From Nitrospinota bacterium (GTDB lineage Bacteria; Nitrospinota; Nitrospinia; Nitrospinales; VA-1), in the NCBI GenBank assembly GCA_009873635.1, contig WAHY01000001.1, positions 119,514 through 155,918 of the forward strand: a stretch of DNA of 36,405 nucleotides, in the 5' to 3' direction. The notes beneath the pieces were generated by a model. The model ran no database searches. It was not told the DNA's origin and saw only the letters and a list, made by a program, of their open reading frames with translations. The translations under genes were made by a program, and so were the position numbers. Positions 7,618 to 17,148 of this stretch are shown here, piece after piece; positions within the stretch are counted from its first letter, which is position 1, and each line of letters begins with the position of its first letter.

Positions 7618-8295
7618 ATGGATAAGCTATTTGACAAACTACCCTATGATGACCTGGAAGGGATCCAGTTTACCCATATGCTGGGTGGGGCAATAGGTAT
7701 TGGGTTGATACTATTTCTAGGCTATTTCTTCACTTTGCACAGTTTTACCAATGAGGAATTTGAAAAACTTGTCAAGCAGAGGGAAGAAGCAGAAAGAACT
7801 CTGAAAAGATATAACTCTAAAATCGCGGAGAGAGGTTTGGTAGCTAAAAATATGTCTCGCGTTAAGGGTCAGTTTGAAGCGTATATCAACCAAATGCCCG
7901 ACCAGGACGAGATTCCGGGGTTGTTGGAGCAAATTGCGGAATTTGGGAAAAAAAGAAATATCAGGATGGTAGAGCTAACTTTGCAGGAAGGTGAAATCAG
8001 TGATTATTATAAAGAGATTCCTTTGAAAGTTGAGGTCAGTGGAGAGTTGTGGGTCACTCTTGATTTCATAGAATATATGCAGAACCTTTTGCGTTTGGTG
8101 AGTTTCGAAAACCTGATCTTACAAGGTCGTGATGTGGATAATAGAATCAGAGTTTCTGGTACTAATAGCAATTTTCTAAACACTACATTAACGGCAAAAA
8201 CCTATTCATTTATAAGTGGTGCTGAAAATCGCGGGCCGAAGAAAAAGGAACCGGCTAAGGCTAATAAACCGGCGAGAAAGAGGTCGGGGCATTAA
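7618..8295 (+). CDS. pilO: Type IV pilus assembly protein PilO
   Basis: Inner-membrane protein with a short cytoplasmic N-terminus, one membrane span (~20-40), a coiled coil (residues ~43-80, rich in Glu/Lys/Arg) and a periplasmic ferredoxin-like domain (GLLEQIAEFGKKRNIRMVEL, PLKVEVSGELWVTLDFIEYM). This layout is that of PilO, which heterodimerises with PilN and sets up the periplasmic frame of the pilus machine. The last ~20 residues form a basic Lys/Pro/Ala tail (KKKEPAKANKPARKRSGH), unusual for the family. Position between pilN and the PilP-domain gene supports the call. Confidence 0.9.
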   Translation: MDKLFDKLPYDDLEGIQFTHMLGGAIGIGLILFLGYFFTLHSFTNEEFEKLVKQREEAERTLKRYNSKIAERGLVAKNMSRVKGQFEAYINQMPDQDEIPGLLEQIAEFGKKRNIRMVELTLQEGEISDYYKEIPLKVEVSGELWVTLDFIEYMQNLLRLVSFENLILQGRDVDNRIRVSGTNSNFLNTTLTAKTYSFISGAENRGPKKKEPAKANKPARKRSGH

Positions 8296-8320
8296 GACTA
8301 ATTAGAGAGTGATGTTAAAT

Positions 8321-9805
8321 ATGAAACCTGGATTTAATCTGAAAGTTCTTCTTGTTATAGGGATAACTTTTCTGGGAATGCAGCCAGTATTGGTTTCAGC
8401 TTTACCCGCTAAGGTTCAGGAGGATTTGCGTTCTCGAAATTATAAGCTCAATACCCTTTTCAGGCTTAGTGGCCTTGATGACACTCTGAAGAATGTAGAA
8501 AATATTGCTCAGATGGCAGGTAATATTCGTGAGGATGCCCTGGCTCCCGGGCAGGAAGAATTTGCGAGAGGGCTCATAAGCCAGGCAATTTCTTCCAGAA
8601 GTTTTTATCGCTTGCTGAAGCAGCCTTTTTATGATGATTACAAACCTGAATATGCCCGCTCTGCGATTCAATGGTATCGAAGTCCGTTGGGCAAAAAAAT
8701 ATTAAGACTCGAAAATGAAGCGAGTGATCCCTCCAAAAGTCCTGATAAACAATCTTTTTTAAAAAAATTGTTGGGTTCTCCACCAAGCGAAAAGCGCATT
8801 GGAAGGGTGGAAAACATTGAACGCAATTCTTATGTGACCGGGGCTGGAAAAAAACTTTTTCTGGCATATGTCAAACTGATGCAGCCCTTTAATAGGAAGT
8901 TTGAAGGGAAAAAATTAAGCAAGGTTTTGAGATCACTGGGTAAGAACATTACGGAGCCTATGCGGGAAGTTGTTTTGAGAAACCTTCTCTTTAGCTACAG
9001 AAGTTTGAGTGATAAAGAGATTGAAGAATATGCCGGTTTTTTAAGCTCACCTTCGGGAAACTGGTTCAACCAGACTTTATTAACAGGTTTTGATAAAGGG
9101 CTTAGAAAAGCTTCCTACAAGGCAGGTCTCATTCAAGTTAAGTTGTTAGAAGAGATTGACTCGGGTGGTCCAGAGTATCCTTTATTAAAGGATATGGTTC
9201 CACCTGGTCAAAGATATTTGCTGATTGGAAGGAGAGACCCTTTCCGGCCTTTGGTGAACTCCCAGGGTCTGATAGATTTTTCTGAAGAACAACCGCCCGT
9301 TTCAGTGGCTCGTTTGTTTGGTGGTGAGTTAAAGGATATACCACCGGTTGCCCTGCTGGTATTTAAGAAAATTGAAGACCAGCATCCTGAACTTTACAGA
9401 AAGTTAAAGAAATTTGAACGTTTGTTTAATAACCAGGATGAATTGGAAGAACTTGATGACGAGGAATATGCACAGGTTGTAGAAGATTATCGTGATGCGC
9501 TTGAAAGGTCATCTAATATTTATATGGATGAGTCCCCTTTGCAGGTTGAGTATGACACCCTTCGTATGACTGGAATAATCAAGAAAAAAATGGAAGTATC
9601 GGCAATGTTTGAGGTTGGTTCAACAGGTTATACGGTGAAAAAGGGTGACCGAATTGGTCCTTTCTTTGGATATGTGGAAGAAATTCAGAATGGTCAGGTG
9701 GTTGTGATTGAACAGTTCAGAGACTATCTCGGTAATATCCTGACAAACCAAAAAATTATCCAGTTTTACCAGGGTTCACCTGACGAGGGCAATACGAACT
9801 CATGA
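8321..9805 (+). CDS. pilP: PilP-domain pilotin-like protein fused to DUF2059-like repeats
   Basis: Exported protein of about 494 residues, far longer than normal PilP (~175). A signal peptide (LKVLLVIGITFLGMQPVLVSA) is followed by ~280 residues with two DUF2059-like motifs: AIQWYRSPLGKKILRLE and EEYAGFLSSPSGNWFNQTLL, matching the family's 'FYrSPlGkK' signature. The C-terminal ~190 residues are PilP-like: GRRDPFRPLV, then LRMTGIIKKKMEVSAMFEVG, GYTVKKGDRIGPFFGYVEEI and VVVIEQFRDYLGN. PilP connects PilNO to the PilQ secretin. The ATG at 8321 is preferred for its signal peptide and AGAGAG 11 bases upstream; in-frame GTG 8309 and ATG 8312 are alternatives. Its stop overlaps the first pilQ start (ATGA). 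Confidence 0.85.
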   Translation: MKPGFNLKVLLVIGITFLGMQPVLVSALPAKVQEDLRSRNYKLNTLFRLSGLDDTLKNVENIAQMAGNIREDALAPGQEEFARGLISQAISSRSFYRLLKQPFYDDYKPEYARSAIQWYRSPLGKKILRLENEASDPSKSPDKQSFLKKLLGSPPSEKRIGRVENIERNSYVTGAGKKLFLAYVKLMQPFNRKFEGKKLSKVLRSLGKNITEPMREVVLRNLLFSYRSLSDKEIEEYAGFLSSPSGNWFNQTLLTGFDKGLRKASYKAGLIQVKLLEEIDSGGPEYPLLKDMVPPGQRYLLIGRRDPFRPLVNSQGLIDFSEEQPPVSVARLFGGELKDIPPVALLVFKKIEDQHPELYRKLKKFERLFNNQDELEELDDEEYAQVVEDYRDALERSSNIYMDESPLQVEYDTLRMTGIIKKKMEVSAMFEVGSTGYTVKKGDRIGPFFGYVEEIQNGQVVVIEQFRDYLGNILTNQKIIQFYQGSPDEGNTNS

Positions 9806-9809
9806 GAAA
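9788..9809 (+). repeat. 22-base direct repeat, copy 1 (pilP end / pilQ start)
   Basis: A 22-base sequence from GGCAATACG to ATGAGAAA is identical to 11650-11671. Here it encodes the last residues of the PilP-like protein (GNTNS, stop) and the start of the first pilQ. Copy 2, before the second pilQ, lies outside any pilP frame. It therefore marks the left boundary of the tandem duplication. Confidence 0.85.
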
Positions 9810-11610
9810 TCTCATGTCCAATAAACCTCATTGCTTTATGAAGATATTTCTTATGTTTTTGCTGGCAGTTATGCCGGTTTCTGAAGTGTCTTCTGCTGGT
9901 GGATCCCTGGGGGAAATAGTTTCTCTTAACACCGAGGAAGAAGGACGAGGCTCTATCATTTCCATCGAGTCCACGCGCCCTTTCCAATACACCGCGTTCA
10001 AACTTCTTAATCCACTCCGTTTGGTTCTGGATTTTCCGGAAATGGACCAGGGAAGCTTGACCAGTAATATTCAGGTGAATAAAGGTTTTGTAAAATCAAT
10101 TCGACCCGTTCACTTTAAAGAGGCAGGTGTTTTACGCCTGGAAATTGTTCTCAATCAACCTGTCGATTATGAAATCAAAAAACAGAATAAGAATAAATTG
10201 ATGGTCAGTTTGTTGTCCTCAGAGAGATTGCAAAATGAGGAAATGGCTCAGTCTTCCCCAGTGAATTCTCTTGCCAGCGAAGTTGCAAATAAAGAAGAAG
10301 TTGTTGCCGATGGTCTAAAGGACGATGGAAACAGAGATACATGTTTCCCCATGTTGTACGGAGAAAAAGAAACGATTTCCCTTGATTTTCAAAACGCTGA
10401 TGTGCGCAACTTTTTCAGAACATTTTCAGAGATCAGTGGATTCAATATTATTATTTCTCCGGAAGTCAGTGGTACCTTAAGCATCAGGCTGAATGATGTT
10501 CCTTGGAACGAGGCGTTGGAAATCGCTCTCTCCAACATCAATTTAGGCAGGGAGTGTTTTGATAACAATTTTGTCCGCATAGCAAGCAATACAGTTCTTG
10601 CTGCGGAGGAAAGTGAGCGGGTGGCTGAAAAAGCCCGTTCGGCGGCTGAGAGAGCCAATGAGCAGAATGCGCAAGCTCTGGTCACCGAGGTGATCCGCGT
10701 AAACAATGCAAACATAACTACACTTGCGGCAAATCTTAATGCATTAAAGAGTTCTCGTACAGATGCTCAAATAACTGTGGATATAAGAACCAATACGCTT
10801 ATATTAAATGACCTGCGCAAGCATGTGAACGATATGCTGGAGACGATCAGGGTGCTGGATGTTCCCACTGCCCAGGTTGCGATTGAATCGAAAATCGTGA
10901 ATATCACCAAGACTTATGCCCAGAGGTTGGGAATTCAATGGGGAGTCACCCGCCCGGTGACAGGCGCTGGCACTGGAGTAGGGCAAACCATAGGGGTCAC
11001 GGGTTCGGATGGGGATGGAGATAATTTTATAGTGGAATTGGGAAAGACTTTCACAGCTGGATCTACCAGTGGGTTTGGTTTGACACTGGGTAATTTTATC
11101 AACGGGGCGGGTCTGAATATTGCCTTGCAGGCATTGGAGACAGACGGCAAAACCCGGATCCTTTCCAGCCCCAGGGTTGTCGTCGCGGATAATAAAGAAG
11201 CCCGGATCTCATCCGGTAAACAGATTCCCTATCAGGTGACTACGGCAGAGGGTAACTCGATTGATTTTGCGAATGCTGAACTCAGCCTCACTGTTGTCCC
11301 TCATGTGACTTCTGATGACCGGATTTATATGACCATTGACACGACAAAGAACTCTGTTGACGAGACAGTTACCGTCCAAGGCGTTCCGGTTATTTCAACT
11401 AAGGAGACGCATACGGAAGTTCTGGTGGGGGATGGTGACACTACCGTTTTAGCCGGGCTCTACGAGAGCACAATTGATGAAAAAACAAGTAAGGTGCCGC
11501 TGTTCTCTGAAATCCCTTTATTGGGTTACTTGTTTAGAAACTACGAAGATACAGACACTCTTGGGGAGCTTATGGTGTTTATCACTCCGACTATTGTTAA
11601 AATGAATTGA
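9802..11610 (+). CDS. pilQ: Type IV pilus secretin PilQ, copy 1
   Basis: Outer-membrane secretin through which the pilus passes. An N-terminal signal (FLMFLLAVMPVSEVSSA) is followed by one AMIN domain (residues ~35-130, peptidoglycan-binding) and a linker. Next come an STN/N0 domain (ISLDFQNADVRNFFRTFSEI, ~195-265), an N1-type domain (LVTEVIRVNNANITTLAANL, ~290-350) and the C-terminal secretin beta-barrel (~360-600). The barrel ends in VPLFSEIPLLGYLFRNYEDT and GELMVFITPTIV. The length of 602 is within the normal range. The start at 9802 overlaps the pilP stop; an internal ATG at 9838 would also leave a usable signal peptide. It is followed by a close paralogue. Confidence 0.95.
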   Translation: MRNLMSNKPHCFMKIFLMFLLAVMPVSEVSSAGGSLGEIVSLNTEEEGRGSIISIESTRPFQYTAFKLLNPLRLVLDFPEMDQGSLTSNIQVNKGFVKSIRPVHFKEAGVLRLEIVLNQPVDYEIKKQNKNKLMVSLLSSERLQNEEMAQSSPVNSLASEVANKEEVVADGLKDDGNRDTCFPMLYGEKETISLDFQNADVRNFFRTFSEISGFNIIISPEVSGTLSIRLNDVPWNEALEIALSNINLGRECFDNNFVRIASNTVLAAEESERVAEKARSAAERANEQNAQALVTEVIRVNNANITTLAANLNALKSSRTDAQITVDIRTNTLILNDLRKHVNDMLETIRVLDVPTAQVAIESKIVNITKTYAQRLGIQWGVTRPVTGAGTGVGQTIGVTGSDGDGDNFIVELGKTFTAGSTSGFGLTLGNFINGAGLNIALQALETDGKTRILSSPRVVVADNKEARISSGKQIPYQVTTAEGNSIDFANAELSLTVVPHVTSDDRIYMTIDTTKNSVDETVTVQGVPVISTKETHTEVLVGDGDTTVLAGLYESTIDEKTSKVPLFSEIPLLGYLFRNYEDTDTLGELMVFITPTIVKMN

Positions 11611-11649
11611 TCCAGGTTGCAGGGTTACGTTTAAGGCTTGTTTAAAAAA

Positions 11650-11671
11650 GGCAATACGAACTCATGAGAAA
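11650..11671 (+). repeat. 22-base direct repeat, copy 2 (before second pilQ)
   Basis: Identical to 9788-9809. It supplies the ATG of the second pilQ and carries a relic of the pilP 3' coding end, which shows that the duplicated unit began inside pilP. Confidence 0.85.
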
Positions 11672-13475
11672 ATTAATGTTCAAAAAACCTCGTTACTTCA
11701 TGAAGATATTTCTTTTGTTGTTGCTGGCAGTTTTGCCGGTTTCTGAAGTATCTTCTGCGGGTGGATCTTTGGGGGAAATTGTTTCTCTAAATACTCGCGA
11801 AGAAGGGCAAAGCTCTATTGTTTCGATTGAGTCGACCCAACCGGTTCAATACACCGCATTTAAACTTCTTAATCCGCTCCGTTTGGTTTTGGATTTCCCC
11901 AAAATGGATCAAGGAAACTTAACCAGCCGTATACAGGTAGACAAGGGAATTATAGATTCTATCCGCCCGATTCACTTTAAAGAAGCAGGTGTTTTACGCC
12001 TGGAAATTGTTCTCAACCAGTCATCGGATTATGAAATTCAGAAACAGGGTGAGAAAAAATTAATCATTTCCCTTCAATCTTCTAAACAAGAATCAGGACA
12101 GCGCCTGGCGATGTCCGAGGAATCCGCTGCGTCAAGCGAGGCCGGGGCTGAGAATGATACCTCCAGGGAAGCAAATGTAGAAAAGGATACTTGTTTTAAG
12201 ATGTTACGTGGAGAAAAGGAGCCCATTTCCCTGGATTTCCAGAATATTAATATTCGTAACGCGTTTAACATCTTCGAAGATATCAGTGGTTACAATTTCG
12301 TTCTTTCCCCTGAAGTAGCTGGGGAGGTAAATATCAGGATGGCAGATGTGCCATGGAATAAGGCCATGGAGATCATTCTTGCAAATGCAGGTTTGGGGCG
12401 GGAATGTTTTGGTAATAATATTATCCGTGTTGCCCAAAAATCGGTGTTTGTCGCGGAGGGACGTGCAAGAATTTTAGAAAAATCCAGAGCGGCTACCGAG
12501 CGCGCCAATCGAGAAGCAGAACAGGATCTGGTCACCGAAGTGGTGCGGATTGATAATGCGAATATCACCGATCTTTCAGCAACTCTCACCGCTCTTAAAA
12601 GCCCACGTCCTGATGCCACCATTACCGTGGATACACGCACCAATAAGCTAATTCTGAATGATCTGCGAAAAAATGTGGATGATATGCTGGAGACCATAAG
12701 GGTTCTGGATGTTCCAACGCCTCAAGTTTTGATAGAGGCGAAGATTGTTGAATTATCCAGAGAATATGCCAAGGAACTGGGGATTCAGTGGGGCCTGGCT
12801 GGTGAAATAATACCGGGAACACCCGGATCATTAACTCTTGTTGATCCCACCAATGCTACTGCCAGCACGAATAGTAATTTTCTCGTAGACTTACAACAGA
12901 CTACCAGCGTTAGTGGATTCGATTTATTTCTGGGTAATGTGCTTCCCGGGTTAAAACTGAATGCGGTTTTGAATGCCCTGGAAACCATAGACAAATCAAG
13001 AACGATTTCCAGCCCCCGAGTTGTCGTGGCGGATAATAAAGAAGCCCGTTTTGAAAGCGGAGAGCAAATCCCCTATCTGGTATCTTCAGCCGAAGGAAAC
13101 TCTGTACAATTTTATGATGCAAATATCAGTCTCACGGTCACTCCACATGTCACTTTTGAAAACCAGGTATATATGACCATTGATACAACAAAAAATGGCA
13201 GAGGAAATAATGTTACTTTTAGGATTCCAGGAGGTAACACCACGGACTTACCGATCATTACAACCAATGAATCACATACAGAAGTATTAGTTGGCAATGG
13301 AGACACGACCGCTTTAGGTGGAATCTTCGAAACCACCGAAGTCGAATCCAATAAGGCAGTACCTCTTTTCTCAAAAATACCTATTCTGGGATATTTGTTT
13401 AGAAGTTTTAAAGATACACAAGACGATACCGAACTTATGGTGTTTATCACTCCTACCATCATTGAAACAAATTGA
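11664..13475 (+). CDS. pilQ: Type IV pilus secretin PilQ, copy 2
   Basis: A full-length 603-residue paralogue with the same order as copy 1: signal peptide, one AMIN domain, STN/N0 (ISLDFQNINIRNAFNIFEDI), N1 (LVTEVVRIDNANITDLSATL) and a secretin barrel ending VPLFSKIPILGYLFRSFKDT and ELMVFITPTIIETN. The first ~130 residues are almost identical to copy 1, with many DNA differences at third codon positions. The inter-domain linker and the barrel segment after the ELGIQWG region differ most. All hallmark motifs are intact with no frameshift, so both copies should be functional. Whether they form a mixed ring or are alternatives is not visible. Confidence 0.95.
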   Translation: MRKLMFKKPRYFMKIFLLLLLAVLPVSEVSSAGGSLGEIVSLNTREEGQSSIVSIESTQPVQYTAFKLLNPLRLVLDFPKMDQGNLTSRIQVDKGIIDSIRPIHFKEAGVLRLEIVLNQSSDYEIQKQGEKKLIISLQSSKQESGQRLAMSEESAASSEAGAENDTSREANVEKDTCFKMLRGEKEPISLDFQNINIRNAFNIFEDISGYNFVLSPEVAGEVNIRMADVPWNKAMEIILANAGLGRECFGNNIIRVAQKSVFVAEGRARILEKSRAATERANREAEQDLVTEVVRIDNANITDLSATLTALKSPRPDATITVDTRTNKLILNDLRKNVDDMLETIRVLDVPTPQVLIEAKIVELSREYAKELGIQWGLAGEIIPGTPGSLTLVDPTNATASTNSNFLVDLQQTTSVSGFDLFLGNVLPGLKLNAVLNALETIDKSRTISSPRVVVADNKEARFESGEQIPYLVSSAEGNSVQFYDANISLTVTPHVTFENQVYMTIDTTKNGRGNNVTFRIPGGNTTDLPIITTNESHTEVLVGNGDTTALGGIFETTEVESNKAVPLFSKIPILGYLFRSFKDTQDDTELMVFITPTIIETN

Positions 13476-13552
13476 GTTTTGTGCAGGTTGTTTTATTATT
13501 TTTGCTGGACCAATTGCATGTTCAAATTATCAATTAAAGAATTTATTGGATT

Positions 13553-14623
13553 ATGAAACGCTTAAGCATTGACCTGGGTGAAAGAAGTTATGACATTCTT
13601 ATCGGCTCGGGTCTCAGGAAACAGACTGGCGAGTTACTCAACGCTGTATTAAAACCCAGTCGGGTTGTAATAATCACTCACCCTTCTATCAACAGCCTCT
13701 ATGGCGAAGTTGTGTCCAACAGTTTTATGGCTCAAGGTTGGGATACGGATACCATTGAAGTTCCTGAAGGTGAATCTTCCAAGAATCTTGGTCAGGCTGA
13801 AAAGCTGTTTGACAGACTGTTAGAGTTAAATTGTGACAGGAAGTCCCTGCTGGTTGCTTTAGGAGGTGGAGTGATTGGGGATTTAGTGGGTTTTGTGGCG
13901 GCGACTTATCAGAGAGGCGTTCCTTTCATACAGATCCCGACAACTTTGCTTTCCCAGGTAGATAGCAGTGTGGGAGGAAAAACGGCGGTCAATCATCCCA
14001 AGGGGAAAAATATGATCGGGGCGTTTTACCAACCGCGACTAGTAGTGATTGACCTGGAAACTCTCAGAACACTTCCCCAAAAAGAATACCGGGCAGGTCT
14101 TGCCGAAATAGTTAAATATGGTGTCATCGCTGATGCAAAACTCTTTGAGTTTCTGGAAACCAATTATAAGAAGATCCTGAATCTCGATTTCGAATGCCTT
14201 TCACATATTATTGAAACCTCATGTGCGATCAAGGCAAAAGTGGTTGAAAAGGATGAAAGAGAAAGTCATTACAGGATGATTCTGAACTTTGGTCATACAT
14301 TTGGCCACGCCATCGAATCATTGACGAATTATTCCAGGTTCATACATGGTGAAGCGGTGTCGATAGGAATGGTGCATGCTGCGGAGCTTTCTCATTCAAT
14401 GGGAAAATGCTCGAAAGACATTCCGGTTCGCCTTGCGGCTTTGTTGAAAAACCTGGGACTTCCTGTTGATATGCCGAACCTCGATACAGCATCAGTAGTT
14501 GGTTCTTTGTATCATGATAAAAAAACAATGGATCGTAAAATAAAGTTTATCCTGGTTAATGAGATAGGTTCAATTGAAATAGCGGACCAGGTTTTGGAAG
14601 AAGAAATTCTGAAAGTGTTTTGA
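13553..14623 (+). CDS. aroB: 3-dehydroquinate synthase AroB
   Basis: Second enzyme of the shikimate pathway: NAD- and Zn-dependent cyclisation of DAHP to 3-dehydroquinate in the cytoplasm. The NAD-binding glycine motif is ALGGGVIGDLVGFVAATYQR (~102-121), followed by the conserved PTTLLSQVDSSVGGKTAVN region. Metal ligands are Glu185 (AGLAEIVKYG), His248 (FGHTFGHAIE) and His265 (IHGEAVSIGM). The length of 356 is normal. It follows pilQ by 77 bases; pilQ-aroK-aroB is a classical order in proteobacteria, but aroK is absent here and pilQ is doubled. Confidence 0.97.
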   Translation: MKRLSIDLGERSYDILIGSGLRKQTGELLNAVLKPSRVVIITHPSINSLYGEVVSNSFMAQGWDTDTIEVPEGESSKNLGQAEKLFDRLLELNCDRKSLLVALGGGVIGDLVGFVAATYQRGVPFIQIPTTLLSQVDSSVGGKTAVNHPKGKNMIGAFYQPRLVVIDLETLRTLPQKEYRAGLAEIVKYGVIADAKLFEFLETNYKKILNLDFECLSHIIETSCAIKAKVVEKDERESHYRMILNFGHTFGHAIESLTNYSRFIHGEAVSIGMVHAAELSHSMGKCSKDIPVRLAALLKNLGLPVDMPNLDTASVVGSLYHDKKTMDRKIKFILVNEIGSIEIADQVLEEEILKVF

Positions 14624-14644
14624 ACTGGTTGTCAGGAGTAAAAC

Positions 14645-15322
14645 ATGTTGGCTGGACAGACCATATCAGTGTTAATCCTTTTTCTATTGATATGTGCTGT
14701 CAATGCGAACGCCGCTATTTATAAATGGAAAGATGAGAAAGGAAAAACCCATTTCACAGATAATCCGATCCGGGTCCCCAAGGCATACCGTGAAAAGCCT
14801 TTCATAAAGGGTTCTGCAGTAACTCCGTTGAAAACAAAAAACACTGAAGATAAAAAATTAAATGACAGGGAAACAGTTGAAGATAAAGGTGGATTGAAAG
14901 AAGAGACAAAAGAAGAAAAAAAAGAAGAAACCAGGCAGGAAGGCTTGACCGAGGAGCAGCGTCTTGTCGCTGAAAACGCGTTGAGCTTTTTGGAAACAGA
15001 TATTGTCCGGTACGAAAAATATTATAACTATCCGCCGAGCCGGAGTAAATTTCGTCTCATCAAGTTGGCTGTCAAGGAGGCGACTCCGCAAAAACAGGAT
15101 TTGTTGGACCAGGTTTCCACGATTGATCTTCCTTTGTTTAATGAAATAGCCGGTTTTCTGGAAACAAGCATTGCTGCGGATGAAAAGGCACAGAAAATTA
15201 TGCCGACCACCCTTCCTTCAGCGCGTCAAACTTTTGCATTGATGAAACGACTGAAGAGTGATACCCGGCAGGAAAAACAACTTCTGGAAAAATTGAACGC
15301 AGAACTGAATTCTGCTGAATAA
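14645..15322 (+). CDS. Exported DUF4124 protein with charged coiled-coil region
   Basis: A 225-residue secreted protein. The signal peptide ends near VNANA, followed at once by a DUF4124 domain (IYKWKDEKGKTHFTDNPIRV, then PKAYREKPF). Residues ~65-105 are a highly charged Glu/Lys linker (KEETKEEKKEETRQE), and the rest (~105-225) is helical. The function of DUF4124 is unknown; it is common in exported envelope proteins of proteobacteria. It lies 21 bases after aroB and ends the pil-aroB run, so it may belong to the same transcript. A DUF4124 paralogue is fused to a retropepsin at 31163-32059. Confidence 0.8.
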   Translation: MLAGQTISVLILFLLICAVNANAAIYKWKDEKGKTHFTDNPIRVPKAYREKPFIKGSAVTPLKTKNTEDKKLNDRETVEDKGGLKEETKEEKKEETRQEGLTEEQRLVAENALSFLETDIVRYEKYYNYPPSRSKFRLIKLAVKEATPQKQDLLDQVSTIDLPLFNEIAGFLETSIAADEKAQKIMPTTLPSARQTFALMKRLKSDTRQEKQLLEKLNAELNSAE

Positions 15323-15451
15323 TTTTTAGTTCTTTCCAGCCTGGTCAGAGGACTTGCCAATCCTGATTCGCGGGTATAAATTGGTTAGGGTAGGAAAAGT
15401 TTATATTGCCCTGTACTTTTTAAATTACTCCAACCTCCAAAGGATCCGGCC

Positions 15452-16939
15452 ATGGCTATCAAAACTTATAAAAATTACATAAACGGAAAATGGGTCGCTT
15501 CTTCAAGTGGTGAAACTTTTGATAATACTAATCCTGCAAACCAAAAAGAAGTTCTCGGGCGTTTCCAAAAATCCAATTCGCAGGATTTGAACAAAGCGGT
15601 TAAATCTGCCGTTAATGCTCAAGAGGAGTGGCGGAACATGCCAGCCCCCAAGCGTGGCGAGATTCTTTTTCGTGTTGGTGAACTTTTGATCAAGCATAAA
15701 GAATCTTTGGCTCAGGATATGACCCGTGAAATGGGAAAGATTCTGAACGAAACCCGCGGAGATGTGCAGGAGGCGATTGACCTGACTTATTTCACAGCCG
15801 GGGAAGGCCGACGATTGTTGGGAGAAACCGTTCCCTCCGAATTGAACAATAAATTTTGCATGACTGTCAGGATGCCTGTGGGAGTCGTGGCGGCGATCAC
15901 TCCCTGGAATTTTCCCATAGCCATTCCTTCATGGAAACTGATCCCCGCCCTGGTCTGCGGTAATACTGTTGTCTTCAAGCCAGCCAGTGACACACCTCTT
16001 TCTGCCTGGCGTTTTGTAAAGTTGTTTGAAGAGGCTGGCTTGCCGCCGGGAGTGTTGAATTTTGTCACCGGTTCAGGTGCGGAAATTGGTGAACCTCTCA
16101 TAGAGCATCATAATATAAACCTGGTTTCCTTCACTGGTTCAACGGATACAGGCGCAACGGTAGCGCATAAGTGCGCCTGGAATATGAAACAATATTCGCT
16201 GGAAATGGGGGGGAAGAATGCCATCATCGTGATGGAAGATGCTGATCTCAACCTGGCTGTCGAAGGTGTCATATGGGGAGCTTTTGGTACAACCGGTCAA
16301 CGTTGTACGGCTTGCAGCCGGGTAATTGTGCATAAAAATATTCTCAAAAAGTTTACCAACCTTCTCCTCAAAAGAACAAAGGCGCTTCGTTTGGGGGATG
16401 GGCTTAAAAAAACCACTGATGTCGGACCACTGATCAATGAGTCACAACGTCAGAAGGTTTTGGGTTACTGCGAACTGGGTGTGGAAGAAGGCGCCAAACT
16501 GCTGCTGGGTGGGAATATTTATAAGAAAGGTAATTGCAGGAACGGATTTTTCTTCGAGCCAACATTGTTTGCGGAGGTTTCTCCAAAAATGCGTATTGCG
16601 CAAGAAGAAATATTCGGCCCGGTTCTGAGCATCATTGAATGCAAGAGTCTGGAAAATGCCGTTCAAATTGTCAATGATTCCAGGTTTGGCTTGTCATCGG
16701 CAATTTACACCCAGGATGTGAACCGGGCTTTCAAAGCCATCGAAAAACTCGATACCGGGCTCACTTATATCAATTCTTCAACCATAGGCGCGGAAGTGCA
16801 ACTCCCGTTTGGAGGCACTAAAGGAACAGGCAATGGTCATCGTGAGGCGGGGACCACTGCGTTGGAAATATTCACCGAATGGAAATCGGTGTTTGTCGAT
16901 TATAGCGGTGCACTGCAAAAAGCCCAGATAGAGGATTAA
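15452..16939 (+). CDS. NAD(P)-dependent aldehyde dehydrogenase
   Basis: A 495-residue ALDH-superfamily enzyme that oxidises an aldehyde to its acid. Visible motifs are [19 protein letters not shown] (149-167), [10 protein letters not shown] (cofactor Lys), FTGSTDTG (Rossmann turn), catalytic Glu251 in LEMGGKN, nucleophile Cys285 in GQRCTACSR, and [11 protein letters not shown]. The GQRCTACSR motif and the C-terminal [20 protein letters not shown] segment are like those of semialdehyde dehydrogenases such as the 2,5-dioxovalerate and alpha-aminoadipate semialdehyde groups. The substrate cannot be fixed by sequence reading. AAAGGA lies 8 bases before the ATG. It is isolated from its neighbours and probably has its own promoter in the 129 bases upstream. 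Confidence 0.93.
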   Translation: MAIKTYKNYINGKWVASSSGETFDNTNPANQKEVLGRFQKSNSQDLNKAVKSAVNAQEEWRNMPAPKRGEILFRVGELLIKHKESLAQDMTREMGKILNETRGDVQEAIDLTYFTAGEGRRLLGETVPSELNNKFCMTVRMPVGVVAAITPWNFPIAIPSWKLIPALVCGNTVVFKPASDTPLSAWRFVKLFEEAGLPPGVLNFVTGSGAEIGEPLIEHHNINLVSFTGSTDTGATVAHKCAWNMKQYSLEMGGKNAIIVMEDADLNLAVEGVIWGAFGTTGQRCTACSRVIVHKNILKKFTNLLLKRTKALRLGDGLKKTTDVGPLINESQRQKVLGYCELGVEEGAKLLLGGNIYKKGNCRNGFFFEPTLFAEVSPKMRIAQEEIFGPVLSIIECKSLENAVQIVNDSRFGLSSAIYTQDVNRAFKAIEKLDTGLTYINSSTIGAEVQLPFGGTKGTGNGHREAGTTALEIFTEWKSVFVDYSGALQKAQIED

Positions 16940-16997
16940 GGAAAAATAAAGCACCCAAAGACTCCCGGATAATATGTTAAAATCTTTCCTGCCAGCC

Positions 16998-17108
16998 GCT
17001 ACTTATTTTGTAGCAACTGCCTGCAGTTTTGCTGTAGTCCTTTGAGCAATAATCAGTTTTATTGCCGCTGAGAAAAACTTAAATCAAGTCCTTATCAATA
17101 AATAAGGA
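16998..17108. other. Leader region with two small hairpins
   Basis: The ~209-base gap after the aldehyde dehydrogenase contains no gene. GCTAC/GTAGC (16998-17002 and 17010-17014) may help terminate the upstream transcript, though no T-run follows. TCCTTAT/ATAAGGA (17089-17095 and 17102-17108, 6-base loop) sits about 40 bases before the AUU start proposed for the next gene and could affect its translation. Confidence 0.35.
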
Positions 17109-17148
17109 TATGGGGTCTTGAACCATCCCCGCTTTACGGAGAATAGTC

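Noticed and set aside
11664-13475. Second pilQ as a decaying pseudogene
   Set aside because: The frame is complete and all secretin motifs are intact; the differences seen near the start are largely at third codon positions.
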